A stretch of DNA of 64,000 nucleotides. It comes from Pseudomonas sp. QS1027. GTDB taxonomy: Bacteria; Pseudomonadota; Gammaproteobacteria; Pseudomonadales; Pseudomonadaceae. Positions 55,429 through 64,000 of this stretch are shown here, piece by piece. A program made the translations under genes and the position numbers. Under the pieces are notes generated by a model. That model was not told the DNA's origin, made no database searches, and saw nothing but the letters and a program-made list of their open reading frames with translations. The stretch lies in contig NZ_PHSU01000007.1 of assembly GCF_002814235.1 (NCBI RefSeq), forward strand, positions 62,001 through 126,000, given 5' to 3'. Positions within the stretch are counted from its first letter, which is position 1; each line of letters opens with the position of its first letter.

Positions 55429-56613
55429 TTAGCGGTAAAGATCGTCGCGAGTCCAGGGCAGGTTGTGGCTGCCGTCGGAGAAGGCTTTCACCGCCAGGAT
55501 CTGATGCAGGTTGATCCAGCCCTTTTCAAAGGCGTAGGCACAACCGGCCAGGTACAGCCGCCAGATCCGCAGGGCCTGTTCCGGCACTTCGCGGCCCGCC
55601 GCCTCCAGGTTGTTTTCCAGGCGCTGGCTCCACTGCTCCAGGGTCCGCGCGTAGTGCAGGCGCAGGCTCTCCACATCGACCACTTCCAGGCCGGCCTCGC
55701 TGATTTCAGCGGTGATCATCGACAGGTGCGGCAACTCGCCATTGGGAAACACATAACGATCGATAAAGTCGCCGGCACCGCGTCCCACCGGGCGCCCGTC
55801 GGTGTGCTTGGCGGTAATGCCGTGGTTCATCACCAGGCCGCCTTCGCGCACCGCGCCGAACAGAATCTCGCAGTACTGCTTGAGGTTGGCGTGGCCGACA
55901 TGTTCGAACATGCCGACGCTGACCACCTTGTCGAAGCGACCGTCCTGGGGCAGGTCACGGTAATCGAGCAGTTGCAGGTCGACCTTGTCCTGCAGGCCCT
56001 CGGCGACCACCCGCTCCTTCGCCAGCGCCAGCTGTTCCTTGCTCAGGGTGATACCGAACACCTTGACCCCGAACTCCCGCGCCGCATAACGCGCCAACCC
56101 GCCCCAGCCGCAGCCGACATCCAGCAGGTACTCGCCCGGTTGCAGGCGCAGCTTGCGGCACAGGTGGCGGAACTTGGCTTGCTGGGCTTCTTCGAGGGTC
56201 GCGTCGGCGCTTTCGAAGTAGGCGCAGGAATAGACCATCTCGCGGTCCAGCCAGAGCTGGTAGAAGGCGTTGGAGAGGTCGTAGTGGTAGGAGATGGAGG
56301 CAGCGTCGGTGGCCTTGTCGTGGGCCAGGCGCGGTGGCGGGTTGTCCCCTTCATCCTCCAGCAGCGCCTGGCTCAACTCGTCGCAGACCCGCACGACTTC
56401 GCTGATCGATCCTTCGAGTTCCAGCTTGCCTTCGACGAAGGCCGTGCCCAGCAAGTCCAGCGTGGGGTGGGTGAATTGCGCGACCAGTTGCGGGTCCTTC
56501 ACAACGATGGTGACACTGGGCTCCGGCCCTAGATTGAATTCATGGCCATCCCAGAGTCTCAGGCGAAGCGGTAGCTGAAGATTCTGTAAGGCCGGTGGAA
56601 GTTGCGCGAGCAT
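55429..56613 (-). CDS. Cyclopropane-fatty-acyl-phospholipid synthase
   Basis: The 394-aa protein has an N-terminal lipid-binding region (LRLWDGHEFNLGPEPSVTIVVKDPQLVAQFTHPTLDLLGTAFVEGKLELEGS). The SAM-dependent methyltransferase core follows: SISYHYDLSNAFYQLWLDREMVYSCAYFESADATLEEAQQAKFRHLCRKLRLQPGEYLLDVGCGWGG, VSVGMFEHVGHANL, and FIDRYVFPNGELPHLS. It transfers a methylene group from SAM to unsaturated acyl chains of membrane lipids. A paralogue of this kind is present in PAO1 as PA5546, as I recall. Confidence 0.92.
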   Translation of the reverse strand: MLAQLPPALQNLQLPLRLRLWDGHEFNLGPEPSVTIVVKDPQLVAQFTHPTLDLLGTAFVEGKLELEGSISEVVRVCDELSQALLEDEGDNPPPRLAHDKATDAASISYHYDLSNAFYQLWLDREMVYSCAYFESADATLEEAQQAKFRHLCRKLRLQPGEYLLDVGCGWGGLARYAAREFGVKVFGITLSKEQLALAKERVVAEGLQDKVDLQLLDYRDLPQDGRFDKVVSVGMFEHVGHANLKQYCEILFGAVREGGLVMNHGITAKHTDGRPVGRGAGDFIDRYVFPNGELPHLSMITAEISEAGLEVVDVESLRLHYARTLEQWSQRLENNLEAAGREVPEQALRIWRLYLAGCAYAFEKGWINLHQILAVKAFSDGSHNLPWTRDDLYR

Positions 56614-56741
56614 GAGTAATCCCCCTTGTTTCAGACGTCTGAATTAAGGGTAGCGCATTCACAGGAACTGTCAGCCTATCGAGATAATAGACTCGAACTA
56701 TGGGGTTTGCCCGCCACCGCCCCTGCGGGGGAATGGGTGCA

Positions 56742-57533
56742 TCAAAGAGTGTGACGTTGACAGACCAGACCGTCGTTCACCCACTGTTTGAGCCAGCTGA
56801 CCGCTTGCAAGGGCGCCCCCTCTCCAAGAGTGACAGCCAGCTCGGCGCACAGTTCGGCGAAACTCCAACCGGCATTCACCATGCCGTCCAGGGCATGCAC
56901 TTCTGCCGGTTCCAGGCTGCGGTAGTGGCAGACCAGGTCGGCACGCCAGACCAGGCAAACCTGCGGCTGTTCCAGTTCAAGGCTGTCGGGGAATTCCGCT
57001 TCGGCTTTCACCGCCCGCCACATCGCCAGGCTGTTGAACCGGCCATGGAGCCACTGGACGCTGGGCAGCAGCGCCAACCGCAGTTCCGGCCAGGCCTCGG
57101 CCGGCAAGGTGGCCATGGTCTCCAGGGTCAGGGGCTCGCCCGGCACGGCATCGAAGGCCAGGGTAAAGGCCCACTCCAGGCGAATCAGTTCCGCCAGGGG
57201 CGCGCTCTGTTCCGGCATCAGATGGCGCAGGACAAAAGCCTCGAAGCCGGCGCCGAGCCAACGCAGGCTGTAATGGGACGATGGGCATTCACGCAGATAG
57301 GCCGCGGTCAGCACATCGAACTCCTCATCACCCAGCCAGTTCCACACCGTGGGAAAGTCGCTGCGCAGGGTTTCCTGCAAGCGGGAGCGGTAGGCGTTGT
57401 GGTAAATGGCCAGGCCGGTTTCGACATCCAGGCTCGGCCCACCGATCAGGCTGGCGCCCAAGGCATCACTGGCTACGGCGTTTTCCCCGAGTAGGTAACG
57501 TTCAAAAGCCAGTTGCCAGTCGTTCAGGCGCAT
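56742..57533 (-). CDS. DUF2063 protein, partner of the MNIO enzyme (BufC/HvfC type)
   Basis: The 263-aa protein carries an N-terminal DUF2063 putative DNA-binding-like domain (LNDWQLAFERYLLGENAV ... GLAIYHNAYRSRLQETLRSDFPTVWNWLGDEEFDVLTAAYL, with SSHYSLRWLGAGFEAFV) and a less conserved C-terminal half. In bufferin and related MNIO clusters this protein (BufC, HvfC) binds the oxidase and its precursor peptide. Its ATG lies 10 bp inside the end of the DUF692 gene, so both are translationally coupled. No DoxX-type fourth gene follows. Confidence 0.88.
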   Translation of the reverse strand: MRLNDWQLAFERYLLGENAVASDALGASLIGGPSLDVETGLAIYHNAYRSRLQETLRSDFPTVWNWLGDEEFDVLTAAYLRECPSSHYSLRWLGAGFEAFVLRHLMPEQSAPLAELIRLEWAFTLAFDAVPGEPLTLETMATLPAEAWPELRLALLPSVQWLHGRFNSLAMWRAVKAEAEFPDSLELEQPQVCLVWRADLVCHYRSLEPAEVHALDGMVNAGWSFAELCAELAVTLGEGAPLQAVSWLKQWVNDGLVCQRHTL

Positions 57534-58369
57534 AACGACCTCCGGGCCAGGGCGATTGCGCCCAACTCACGGGCCTTGTCCAACTCGTCCACCAGTTCAT
57601 CCAGCGGCGGGAAATGATCGTCACGCTCCAGTAGGGTTGCCACCGGGCCCAGGTATTCGAGGGTTCGCTGATAGAGCTCCCAGACCGGATCGCAGACCGG
57701 ATGATCATGGGTATCGATCACATAGTCGCCATAATCGGCATGCCCGGCCAGGTGCAATTGACGGATCTTCTGCGCTGGCAGGCCGTGGATAAAGGTCCAG
57801 GGATCAAAACCGTGATTGCGCCCGCTGACATAGACGTTGTTCACGTCCAGCAGCAACTCGCAGTCGCTCAGGCGGCTGAGGGCTTCGAGAAACTCCCACT
57901 CGGAAAATTCATCGGACGCGGCCCGCACATAACTGGAGACATTCTCCAGCACCAGCGGCTGCTGCAGCACGTCCTGCACCTGGCGGACCCGGGCGGCGAC
58001 GTAATACAGGCTTTCTTCGGTGTAGGGCAGCGGCAGCAGATCATGCAACTGATGGGCGTTGCCACGGCTCCAGCACAGATGGTCGGAAATCCATGCGGGA
58101 TTGACCCGCCCGGCCAACTGCTTGAGTTGTTTGAGGTAGTTCATATCCAGCTCATGGGGTCCGCCGATGGACAGCGACACACCATGCATCACCAGCGGAT
58201 AACGCTCGGCGATGGCATCCAGGTAGTACAGCGCCTTGCCGCCCTGGACCAGGTAATTCTCGGAAACGATCTCGAACCAGTCCACGGCGGGCGACTGCTC
58301 AAGGATTTCCTGGTGATAGTGACTGCGCAAACCCAGGCCATAACCCAGGCAGGGACGGGAAACGGACAT
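57524..58369 (-). CDS. DUF692 multinuclear non-heme iron oxidase (MNIO; BufB/HvfB type)
   Basis: From the ATG at 58369, with AAGGAGT upstream, the 281-aa TIM-barrel enzyme shows the family's metal-binding residues: GYGLGLRSHYH, WFEIVSENYLV, VMHGVSLSIGGPHELD, ISDHLCWSRG, LVLENVSSYV, LLLDVNNVYVSGRNHGFDP, LHLAGHADYGDYVIDTHDHPVCDPVWELY and LLERDDHFPP. MNIO enzymes use two or three iron ions to modify cysteines of precursor peptides. The Cys-rich precursor gene is 70 bp upstream and the partner DUF2063 gene overlaps downstream. Confidence 0.93.
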   Translation of the reverse strand: MSVSRPCLGYGLGLRSHYHQEILEQSPAVDWFEIVSENYLVQGGKALYYLDAIAERYPLVMHGVSLSIGGPHELDMNYLKQLKQLAGRVNPAWISDHLCWSRGNAHQLHDLLPLPYTEESLYYVAARVRQVQDVLQQPLVLENVSSYVRAASDEFSEWEFLEALSRLSDCELLLDVNNVYVSGRNHGFDPWTFIHGLPAQKIRQLHLAGHADYGDYVIDTHDHPVCDPVWELYQRTLEYLGPVATLLERDDHFPPLDELVDELDKARELGAIALARRSLCA

Positions 58370-58391
58370 ACTGGACTCCTTGGGCCAGTGT

Positions 58392-58422
58392 CCGCAGCGG
58401 CATGGAAGGCCGACCGCTGCGG
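58392..58422 (-). terminator. Hairpin between precursor and oxidase genes
   Basis: CCGCAGCGG and CCGCTGCGG form a perfect 9-bp stem, 17 bp after the precursor stop and before the DUF692 gene. Without a T-run it likely acts as a partial terminator or mRNA stabiliser that gives an excess of precursor over enzyme. Confidence 0.6.
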
Positions 58423-58439
58423 GAGCACTCGGGCGTCGT

Positions 58440-58691
58440 TTATTCGCCGATTTTGCCACCGGCTTTTTCACAGGCCGACTTGGTCATGGCCTTGAAGCCG
58501 TGGCCTTTGCAGGAGCCCTGACCTTTGCAAGAGTTCTCTTTGGTCTTGCAGTCGTTCTGGCCTTTACAGGCATTGACACCATAGCAGTGAACCTGGGCAT
58601 CGGCAGCCGACGCCTGGGTGACGACACCGGCAAACATGGTGGCGGCGGCGAGAGCGAGTGCGGCACCAGCAGCGGCGGTTTTGATCGACAT
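58440..58691 (-). CDS. Cys-rich exported bufferin-type precursor (DUF2282, BufA1-like)
   Basis: The 83-aa protein has a signal peptide (MSIKTAAAGAALALAAATMFA...ASA, about 30 residues). Its mature part has six cysteines at 36, 42, 48, 55, 61 and 74 in the pattern HCYGVNACKGQNDCKTKENSC and KGQGSCKGHGFKAM. The C-K-G-x-N/G motifs and DUF692/DUF2063 neighbours mark the DUF2282/BufA1 family. Related bufferins are modified on cysteines by the MNIO enzyme and bind copper in the periplasm; that role here is inferred from the family. AGGAT precedes the ATG. Confidence 0.9.
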   Translation of the reverse strand: MSIKTAAAGAALALAAATMFAGVVTQASAADAQVHCYGVNACKGQNDCKTKENSCKGQGSCKGHGFKAMTKSACEKAGGKIGE

Positions 58692-58765
58692 GGTTTTTAT
58701 CCTCGAAAATGCGTTAGGGGTATCGGTCCGAACGGAATGTTCAGTCTCGACATGGCACTAGAGAG

Positions 58766-58785
58766 CGGTCGCTGCCGACCGTTAC
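58766..58785 (-). promoter_or_regulatory. Palindrome with GTAAC, candidate promoter of the bufferin operon
   Basis: Minus strand GTAAC (58781-58785) runs straight into CGGTCG-GCAG-CGACCG (58766-58781), about 75-95 bp before the precursor ATG. GTAAC is a common -35 element of ECF sigma factors, and bufferin operons elsewhere are under such control; no clear -10 match was found. Confidence 0.35.
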
Positions 58786-59375
58786 AGCCCCTTGCAAAAT
58801 TTTTTGAAAATAATCCTCGGCGCCCCTCATCGATCGGCCGTTCCTGCCAGGGGTGGCCTGCCGAGTCTTGCGTTACTCCATAACAGAAGTTCTTTAACAA
58901 GCAATAATGAAAGCATGACTCGAAGGGGTGTAACCCGTATATCAATTAACCCAATAACACGGAAACCACTGACATTGATTTATCTGCCGTCCCACTGTTC
59001 GAAACAACCAGAAAAATTACCGCCGGTTAACCGGATGCTCATGTAACAAAATTCAACATCTGCGTGACTTGATTGGTCTCCTGGCAATGACTAACATCCT
59101 TCTGACTTTAAATAGCCCTTGCCGGTTCATTAAAAAGCTTCGTAACTTTCCGTATTGAAAAGCGTCTGCCAACGGTTCAGCACCACGCCCAACCCCTTGA
59201 ATAGACGGCTCGATACCCAAACACCCTATTGATCCTCGTGCGCTTGCCAACGCCACGGGGCCAGATAACTTATAACTATATGCCTCACCCTTAAAACACT
59301 TGACACCCTTTGTGCGCGCTGCCGACTAATAACATGCCCAACACTCGGCGCGCACACTTGAGCGACGGAGCCGCC
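58772..59375. other. Gene-poor, AT-richer intergenic stretch
   Basis: Between the bufferin operon and the small gene at 59376 I see no convincing coding region. Short frames on both strands lack ribosome-binding sites and look random. A TTGACA at 59300-59305 lies 70 bp before the next gene and may be part of its promoter, though the matching -10 is weak. Confidence 0.5.
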
Positions 59376-59714
59376 ATGAGCCATACCTTGAGTGAGTACC
59401 ATTATTTTCAACGCCCATTGGGGACTGTCCCTGGTGCGGAGACTTCCAGTTGCCTGACCATCAATCAACCAGGCTCGCCCCTGGGCCTGAGCAACCTGCT
59501 GGACTTGATCAGCCATGAGATCAGCCGGGAAGACAATCAACAGATTCACCGGCTCACCTTCAAAAGCGGCCAGACACTCTGCATAAAGGCCGACTCGCAA
59601 CTGACCACCGTCCGAGGCCGGAGGATCAATTTCCACGCCGACCCGACGTACCCCTACACCACCTTTCTGGAAGATCCGGCCCGCGTCGGCAGCAGTAAAA
59701 ACCCCTCCAGGTGA
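59376..59714 (+). CDS. Small protein of unknown function
   Basis: From the ATG at 59376, with GGAG 7 bp upstream, a 112-aa product can be read (MSHTLSEYHYFQRPLGTVPG ... SPLGLSNLLDLISHEISREDNQQIHRLTFKSGQTLCIKADSQLTTVRGRRINFHADPTYPYTTFLEDPARVG). It has no signal peptide or membrane segment and I do not recognise it. Codon use looks normal for the region, which supports a real gene. An in-frame ATG at 59334 is a second possible start. The opposite strand also has a long frame, judged a shadow. Confidence 0.55.
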   Translation: MSHTLSEYHYFQRPLGTVPGAETSSCLTINQPGSPLGLSNLLDLISHEISREDNQQIHRLTFKSGQTLCIKADSQLTTVRGRRINFHADPTYPYTTFLEDPARVGSSKNPSR

Positions 59715-59774
59715 CACCGTGCCTTCAAGGGCCCATCGACGTGTGATGCCTTGACCAAAGTTGCGCACAAGGAC

Positions 59775-59794
59775 AATATTATGATCATAATATT
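59775..59794. promoter_or_regulatory. Perfect 20-bp palindrome upstream of lipoamide dehydrogenase gene
   Basis: AATATTATGATCATAATATT, a perfect dyad in a GC-rich genome, 57 bp before the ATG at 59852. Its place suggests an operator over the promoter of the dehydrogenase gene. The binding protein is unknown. Confidence 0.65.
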
Positions 59795-59851
59795 TTATGA
59801 CACCTACCTTTGTCCTTCTTCCTCAACGCGGTGTCTCCCAGGAGAACAGTC

Positions 59852-61252
<1,401 letters not shown>

Positions 61253-61253
61253 G

Positions 61254-61736
61254 TCAGTCGGGCAGATGATCCAACGGCAGCGGTCCGGGCGCCTTCACCG
61301 CCTGGATCGCGAAGTTGCTGCGGATGTCCCGCACACCGGGCAGGCGCAGCAGTTGACCATTGAGGAAGCGTTCATAAGCCCGCAGGTCGGGCACCACCAC
61401 TTGCAGCAGGAAGTCCGACTCGCCGGATACCAGGAACGCCGAGATCACCTGTGGCAAGGCCATGACCGCCAGGCGGAACGCCTCGGCTTCGGCCTCGTGA
61501 TGGCGCTCGACCTTGACCCCGACGAACACCGTCAAACCCAGCCCGACCTCATCACGGTCCAGATTCACCTGGTAACCGCGAATCACCCCCGCCTCCTCGA
61601 GCATACGCACCCGACGCAGGCACGGTGACGCCGAGAGACCGATCTGTGCGGCCAGTTCGACATTGCTCAGGCGTCCGTCCTGCTGCAAAGCCGCGAGAAT
61701 TTTACGGTCGTAGGCATCGAGTTTTATTTTTGGCAT
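61254..61736 (-). CDS. Lrp/AsnC-family transcriptional regulator
   Basis: The 160-aa regulator has the N-terminal helix-turn-helix (LDAYDRKILAALQQDGRLSNVELAAQIGLSASPCLRRVRMLEEAGVIRGY) and the C-terminal RAM effector domain (GLTVFVGVKVERHHEAEAEAFRLAVMALPQVISAFLVSGESDFLLQVVVPDLRAYERFL). Such proteins sense amino acids and often control an adjacent exporter. The LysE gene is divergent 135 bp away, so it is the likely target. Confidence 0.92.
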   Translation of the reverse strand: MPKIKLDAYDRKILAALQQDGRLSNVELAAQIGLSASPCLRRVRMLEEAGVIRGYQVNLDRDEVGLGLTVFVGVKVERHHEAEAEAFRLAVMALPQVISAFLVSGESDFLLQVVVPDLRAYERFLNGQLLRLPGVRDIRSNFAIQAVKAPGPLPLDHLPD

Positions 61737-61871
61737 ATCCGACTACTCACTTCGACTGTATTGGCAGAAAGCACCAAGTCTAAGCCTTTCAAGGGTTGAA
61801 TACGCAAGCACCTGCCCTGCCCTTCCGACATAGAATTTTCTCCAGTTATCCCCTCTTGGAGAAACGGCACG

Positions 61872-62495
61872 ATGCTCCTCTACCTGTTCGCACTGGCGAT
61901 GGTTTATCTGCTTCCCGGCCCCGACATGATCCTCCTGCTGCAAACCGGCGCCCGCCATGGTCGCAGCCAGGCCCTGACCACAGCCCTCGGCCTGGGTATC
62001 GCTCGCGCCTGCCACGTGGCGCTTGCGGCCCTGGGCCTGGCGGCGCTGTTCAAGGCCGCGCCATGGACCTTCGACATAGTGCGCCTGGCAGGCGCCGCCT
62101 ATCTGCTGTGGATCGGCGTACGCATGCTCAAGCCCGGTTCGCTGGCGTTGTTGAGCGCGGATCACGAAGGCGCCCAACGGACCCTGAGCTGGCGCGCCGC
62201 CCTGCAACAAGGGCTGCTCACCAATCTGCTGAACCCCAAGGCATTGCTGTTCTGCTCGGTGCTGCTGCCGCAATTCATCGATGCCCATGCCGGCCCGGTG
62301 GCCACGCAGTTCCTTGGGCTCGGCGCGACCCTGGTGGCGGTCGGGCTGCTGTTCGACAGCTGCTACGCCCTGGCCGGTGCCTGGATCGGCCAATGGCTGG
62401 ACAAGAGCCCACGGGCGCAACGCCTGCAGCAATGGCTGTTCGGCGGCCTGCTGATCGGTTTTGCCGTTCGATTGGCGTTTATCCAGCAAGCCTGA
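61872..62495 (+). CDS. LysE/RhtB-family amino acid exporter
   Basis: The 207-aa membrane protein shows the family beginning MLLYLFALAMVYLLPGPDMILLLQTGARHGRSQALTTALGLGIARACHVALAALGLAALF, a central WRAALQQGLLTNLLNPKALLFCSVLLPQFI, and six predicted helices. It exports amino acids or related compounds over the inner membrane. GGAG precedes the ATG. Divergent from the Lrp-family regulator, the usual arrangement for LysE-type exporters. Confidence 0.92.
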   Translation: MLLYLFALAMVYLLPGPDMILLLQTGARHGRSQALTTALGLGIARACHVALAALGLAALFKAAPWTFDIVRLAGAAYLLWIGVRMLKPGSLALLSADHEGAQRTLSWRAALQQGLLTNLLNPKALLFCSVLLPQFIDAHAGPVATQFLGLGATLVAVGLLFDSCYALAGAWIGQWLDKSPRAQRLQQWLFGGLLIGFAVRLAFIQQA

Positions 62496-62513
62496 GGGCT
62501 GTCCGTGCAAAAG

Positions 62514-62550
62514 AAACGCCGTTAGCAGGTGAGCCGAGGGCGTTTTTCTT
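62514..62550 (+). terminator. Terminator after the LysE-type gene
   Basis: AACGCC (62515-62520) pairs with GGCGTT (62539-62544) and is followed by TTTCTT, 20 bp after the stop. The loop is long (18 bases), so efficiency is uncertain. Confidence 0.6.
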
Positions 62551-62591
62551 ATACATTTTGCCTTCTACTTTTCTGGACACGTTCTCCCATC

Positions 62592-64000
62592 ATGACCAGC
62601 ACGCTCGATCGTCTTATCGCCGGCACTCCGATTCTCTACGCAGGTAACCGGGTTTCCCCGGTGCCGCCGGAATTGGCCGAGCGTTTCCAGCCGGGCGATC
62701 ATCTGCTGGTGGACCAGGCCAGCGGTGAACTGCTGCTGATTCCCCACGCCGTGCAACAGATCGCGACCCAGGCCATCGACACCGCACAGGTCGCGTTCAC
62801 CGCCCTGGCCCAGGTCTCGGACGAGGCCATCAGCCAGTTCTTCGACCTGTTCGCCCAGCACCTGGAAGCCCCCGCTTCCTGGGCCTTGATCGAGGCCGCG
62901 AACCAGGCCGATATCGCCCAGGCCAAAGCCCGTGGGCGTTCCACCACCCGTCTGCAGGCGAGCGAGGCCATGCGTCGCGACATGATCGCCGGACTGCGGG
63001 CCTGGCGTGATGCGCCGCTGATTCGCGGTCGGGTCCATGAGTCCGTGGAACATGAGGGCTGGAAGGTTGAACAGGTGGTCGCGCCCCTGGGCGTGGTGGC
63101 GTTTGTCTTTGAAGGTCGGCCGAATGTGTTTGCCGACGCCGCCGGCGTTCTGCGCACGGGCAACACCGCGGTGCTGCGAATCGGCAGCGATGCCCTTGGC
63201 ACGGCCCAGGCGATTGTTCGCCATGCGCTCAATCCGGCGCTGCACGAAGCCGGTTTGCCGGCGGGTGCGGTGTCCCTGGTGGAAAGCAGCGACCGGGCGG
63301 CAGGCTGGGCGATGTTCGCCGACCGCCGCCTGTCCCTGGCAGTAGCCAGGGGTTCGGGCCATGCCGTGAAACAACTTGGCGGCATCGCCCAGCAAGCCGG
63401 CACCGTGGTCAGCCTGCACGGCACCGGCGGCGCCTGGTTGGTGGCCCATCAGGACGCCGATGCCAAGCGCTTTGCCGAAGTGGTGCGCAACTCCCTGGAT
63501 CGCAAGGTCTGCAACACGCTCAATGTCTGTGTGATTCATCGCCAGCGCGCGGCCGAACTGGTGCCGTTGTTCCTTGAGGCGCTGAAGGCCGCCGGCGAAG
63601 CACGCGGCCAACGCTGCAAGCTGCATGTCGTCAGCGGCGATGAAAGCGTGCTGCCGACCGAGTGGCTGCAAGCGCGGGTGCAGGTCCGGCGCGCCGAAGG
63701 TTATGAGGAAGAAGCACAAACCGAATCGTTGCCCGAAGACCAGCTGGGCCGCGAGTGGGAGTGGGAAGAGACGCCGGAAGTCAGCCTGAAAATCGTCGAT
63801 GACCTGGATCAGGCGGTTGCCCTGTTCAACCGTTACAGCCCGCAGTTCACCGTGTCGCTGATCAGCGCCGACCGTGGTGCCCATGACTACTTCTACAACA
63901 GCATCAACGCGCCCTTTGTCGGCGATGGTTTCACCCGCTGGGTCGATGGCCAGTACGCACTGAACAAACCGGAACTGGGTCTTTCGAACTGGGAAAACGG
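62592..64000 (+). CDS. ProA-like aldehyde dehydrogenase (cut by window edge)
   Basis: An open frame from the ATG at 62592 runs 469 codons to the window end. The sequence resembles gamma-glutamyl phosphate reductase/aldehyde dehydrogenases: VVAPLGVVAFVFEGRPNVFADAAGVLRTGNTAVLRIGSDALGTAQAIV, AVARGSGHAVKQLGG and the catalytic Cys in DRKVCNTLNVCVI. It differs from true ProA, which ends after about 420 residues and has other flanking motifs, and it carries an extra acidic insert (EGYEEEAQTESLPEDQLGREWEWEE). It is probably a paralogue with a different substrate. The ribosome-binding site is weak. Confidence 0.75.
   Translation, partial: MTSTLDRLIAGTPILYAGNRVSPVPPELAERFQPGDHLLVDQASGELLLIPHAVQQIATQAIDTAQVAFTALAQVSDEAISQFFDLFAQHLEAPASWALIEAANQADIAQAKARGRSTTRLQASEAMRRDMIAGLRAWRDAPLIRGRVHESVEHEGWKVEQVVAPLGVVAFVFEGRPNVFADAAGVLRTGNTAVLRIGSDALGTAQAIVRHALNPALHEAGLPAGAVSLVESSDRAAGWAMFADRRLSLAVARGSGHAVKQLGGIAQQAGTVVSLHGTGGAWLVAHQDADAKRFAEVVRNSLDRKVCNTLNVCVIHRQRAAELVPLFLEALKAAGEARGQRCKLHVVSGDESVLPTEWLQARVQVRRAEGYEEEAQTESLPEDQLGREWEWEETPEVSLKIVDDLDQAVALFNRYSPQFTVSLISADRGAHDYFYNSINAPFVGDGFTRWVDGQYALNKPELGLSNWEN

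Noticed and set aside
58792..59046. 84-codon plus-strand frame in the gap after the bufferin operon
   Set aside because: No ribosome-binding site, irregular composition, partly overlapping the bufferin promoter region.
59226..59768. 180-codon minus-strand frame opposite the small gene at 59376
   Set aside because: The plus-strand frame has a ribosome-binding site and better codon use; this frame would run into the palindrome-containing promoter region without a start signal.

Overview
The window reads as chromosome of a Pseudomonas of the fluorescens complex. It is GC-rich and gene-dense, it carries the fluorescens-type REP sequence (core GTAGGAGCCGGCTTGCTGGC), and as far as I recall it several blocks follow the P. 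aeruginosa PAO1 order (pyruvate carboxylase / LysR / RpiR / GGDEF-EAL / uvrD; pdxY / DUF3301 / antiporter / thioesterase; the dksA2 / zigA / amidase / folE2 zinc island). No rRNA, tRNA, CRISPR array, prophage or insertion sequence was seen.

Left part (1-22.4 kb) is accessory in flavour. It holds the start of an autotransporter running off the left edge, an acetylpolyamine deacetylase with a polyamine-binding protein, a 1118-aa dermonecrotic-toxin-like protein, a MocR regulator divergent from a PaiB-like protein and two GNATs, then two tandem autotransporters sharing a 50-bp upstream module. One of these joins a coiled-coil stalk to a classical barrel. Next come a hipA gene with its XRE partner downstream and three repeated candidate operators, and a complete type I secretion system (TolC, HlyD, ABC) with an unrecognised 192-aa putative cargo.

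Middle part (22.4-41.4 kb) is mostly core: two-subunit pyruvate carboxylase and its LysR neighbour, an RpiR regulator with a HexR-type operator at its own promoter, a membrane GGDEF-EAL protein, uvrD, an EamA protein, a Tim44-domain protein, an SMI1/KNR4 protein, a CPA2 antiporter, a thioesterase, pdxY, DUF3301 and a COG0523 GTPase. REP elements sit in several gaps.

Right-centre (41.4-53.2 kb) is a zinc-starvation island. Two Zur-box-like palindromes lie in two divergent promoters. They flank DUF1826, zigA and dksA2 on one side, a small exported protein and an exported amidase between them, and an eight-gene tightly packed operon on the other: folE2, a ZnuCBA-type transporter, a second HisI, a gamma-carbonic-anhydrase-like protein, a dihydroorotase-like protein that has lost a metal-binding His, and a second threonyl-tRNA synthetase. 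Together they import zinc or replace zinc-dependent enzymes.

Right part (53.2-64 kb) has a DUF3617 protein, cardiolipin synthase, a cyclopropane fatty acid synthase, and a three-gene bufferin/MNIO-type RiPP operon (Cys-rich exported precursor, DUF692 oxidase, DUF2063 partner) with a hairpin after the precursor. Then come a small unknown gene, a dihydrolipoyl dehydrogenase behind a perfect 20-bp palindrome, an Lrp regulator, a LysE exporter and a ProA-like dehydrogenase cut by the right edge.
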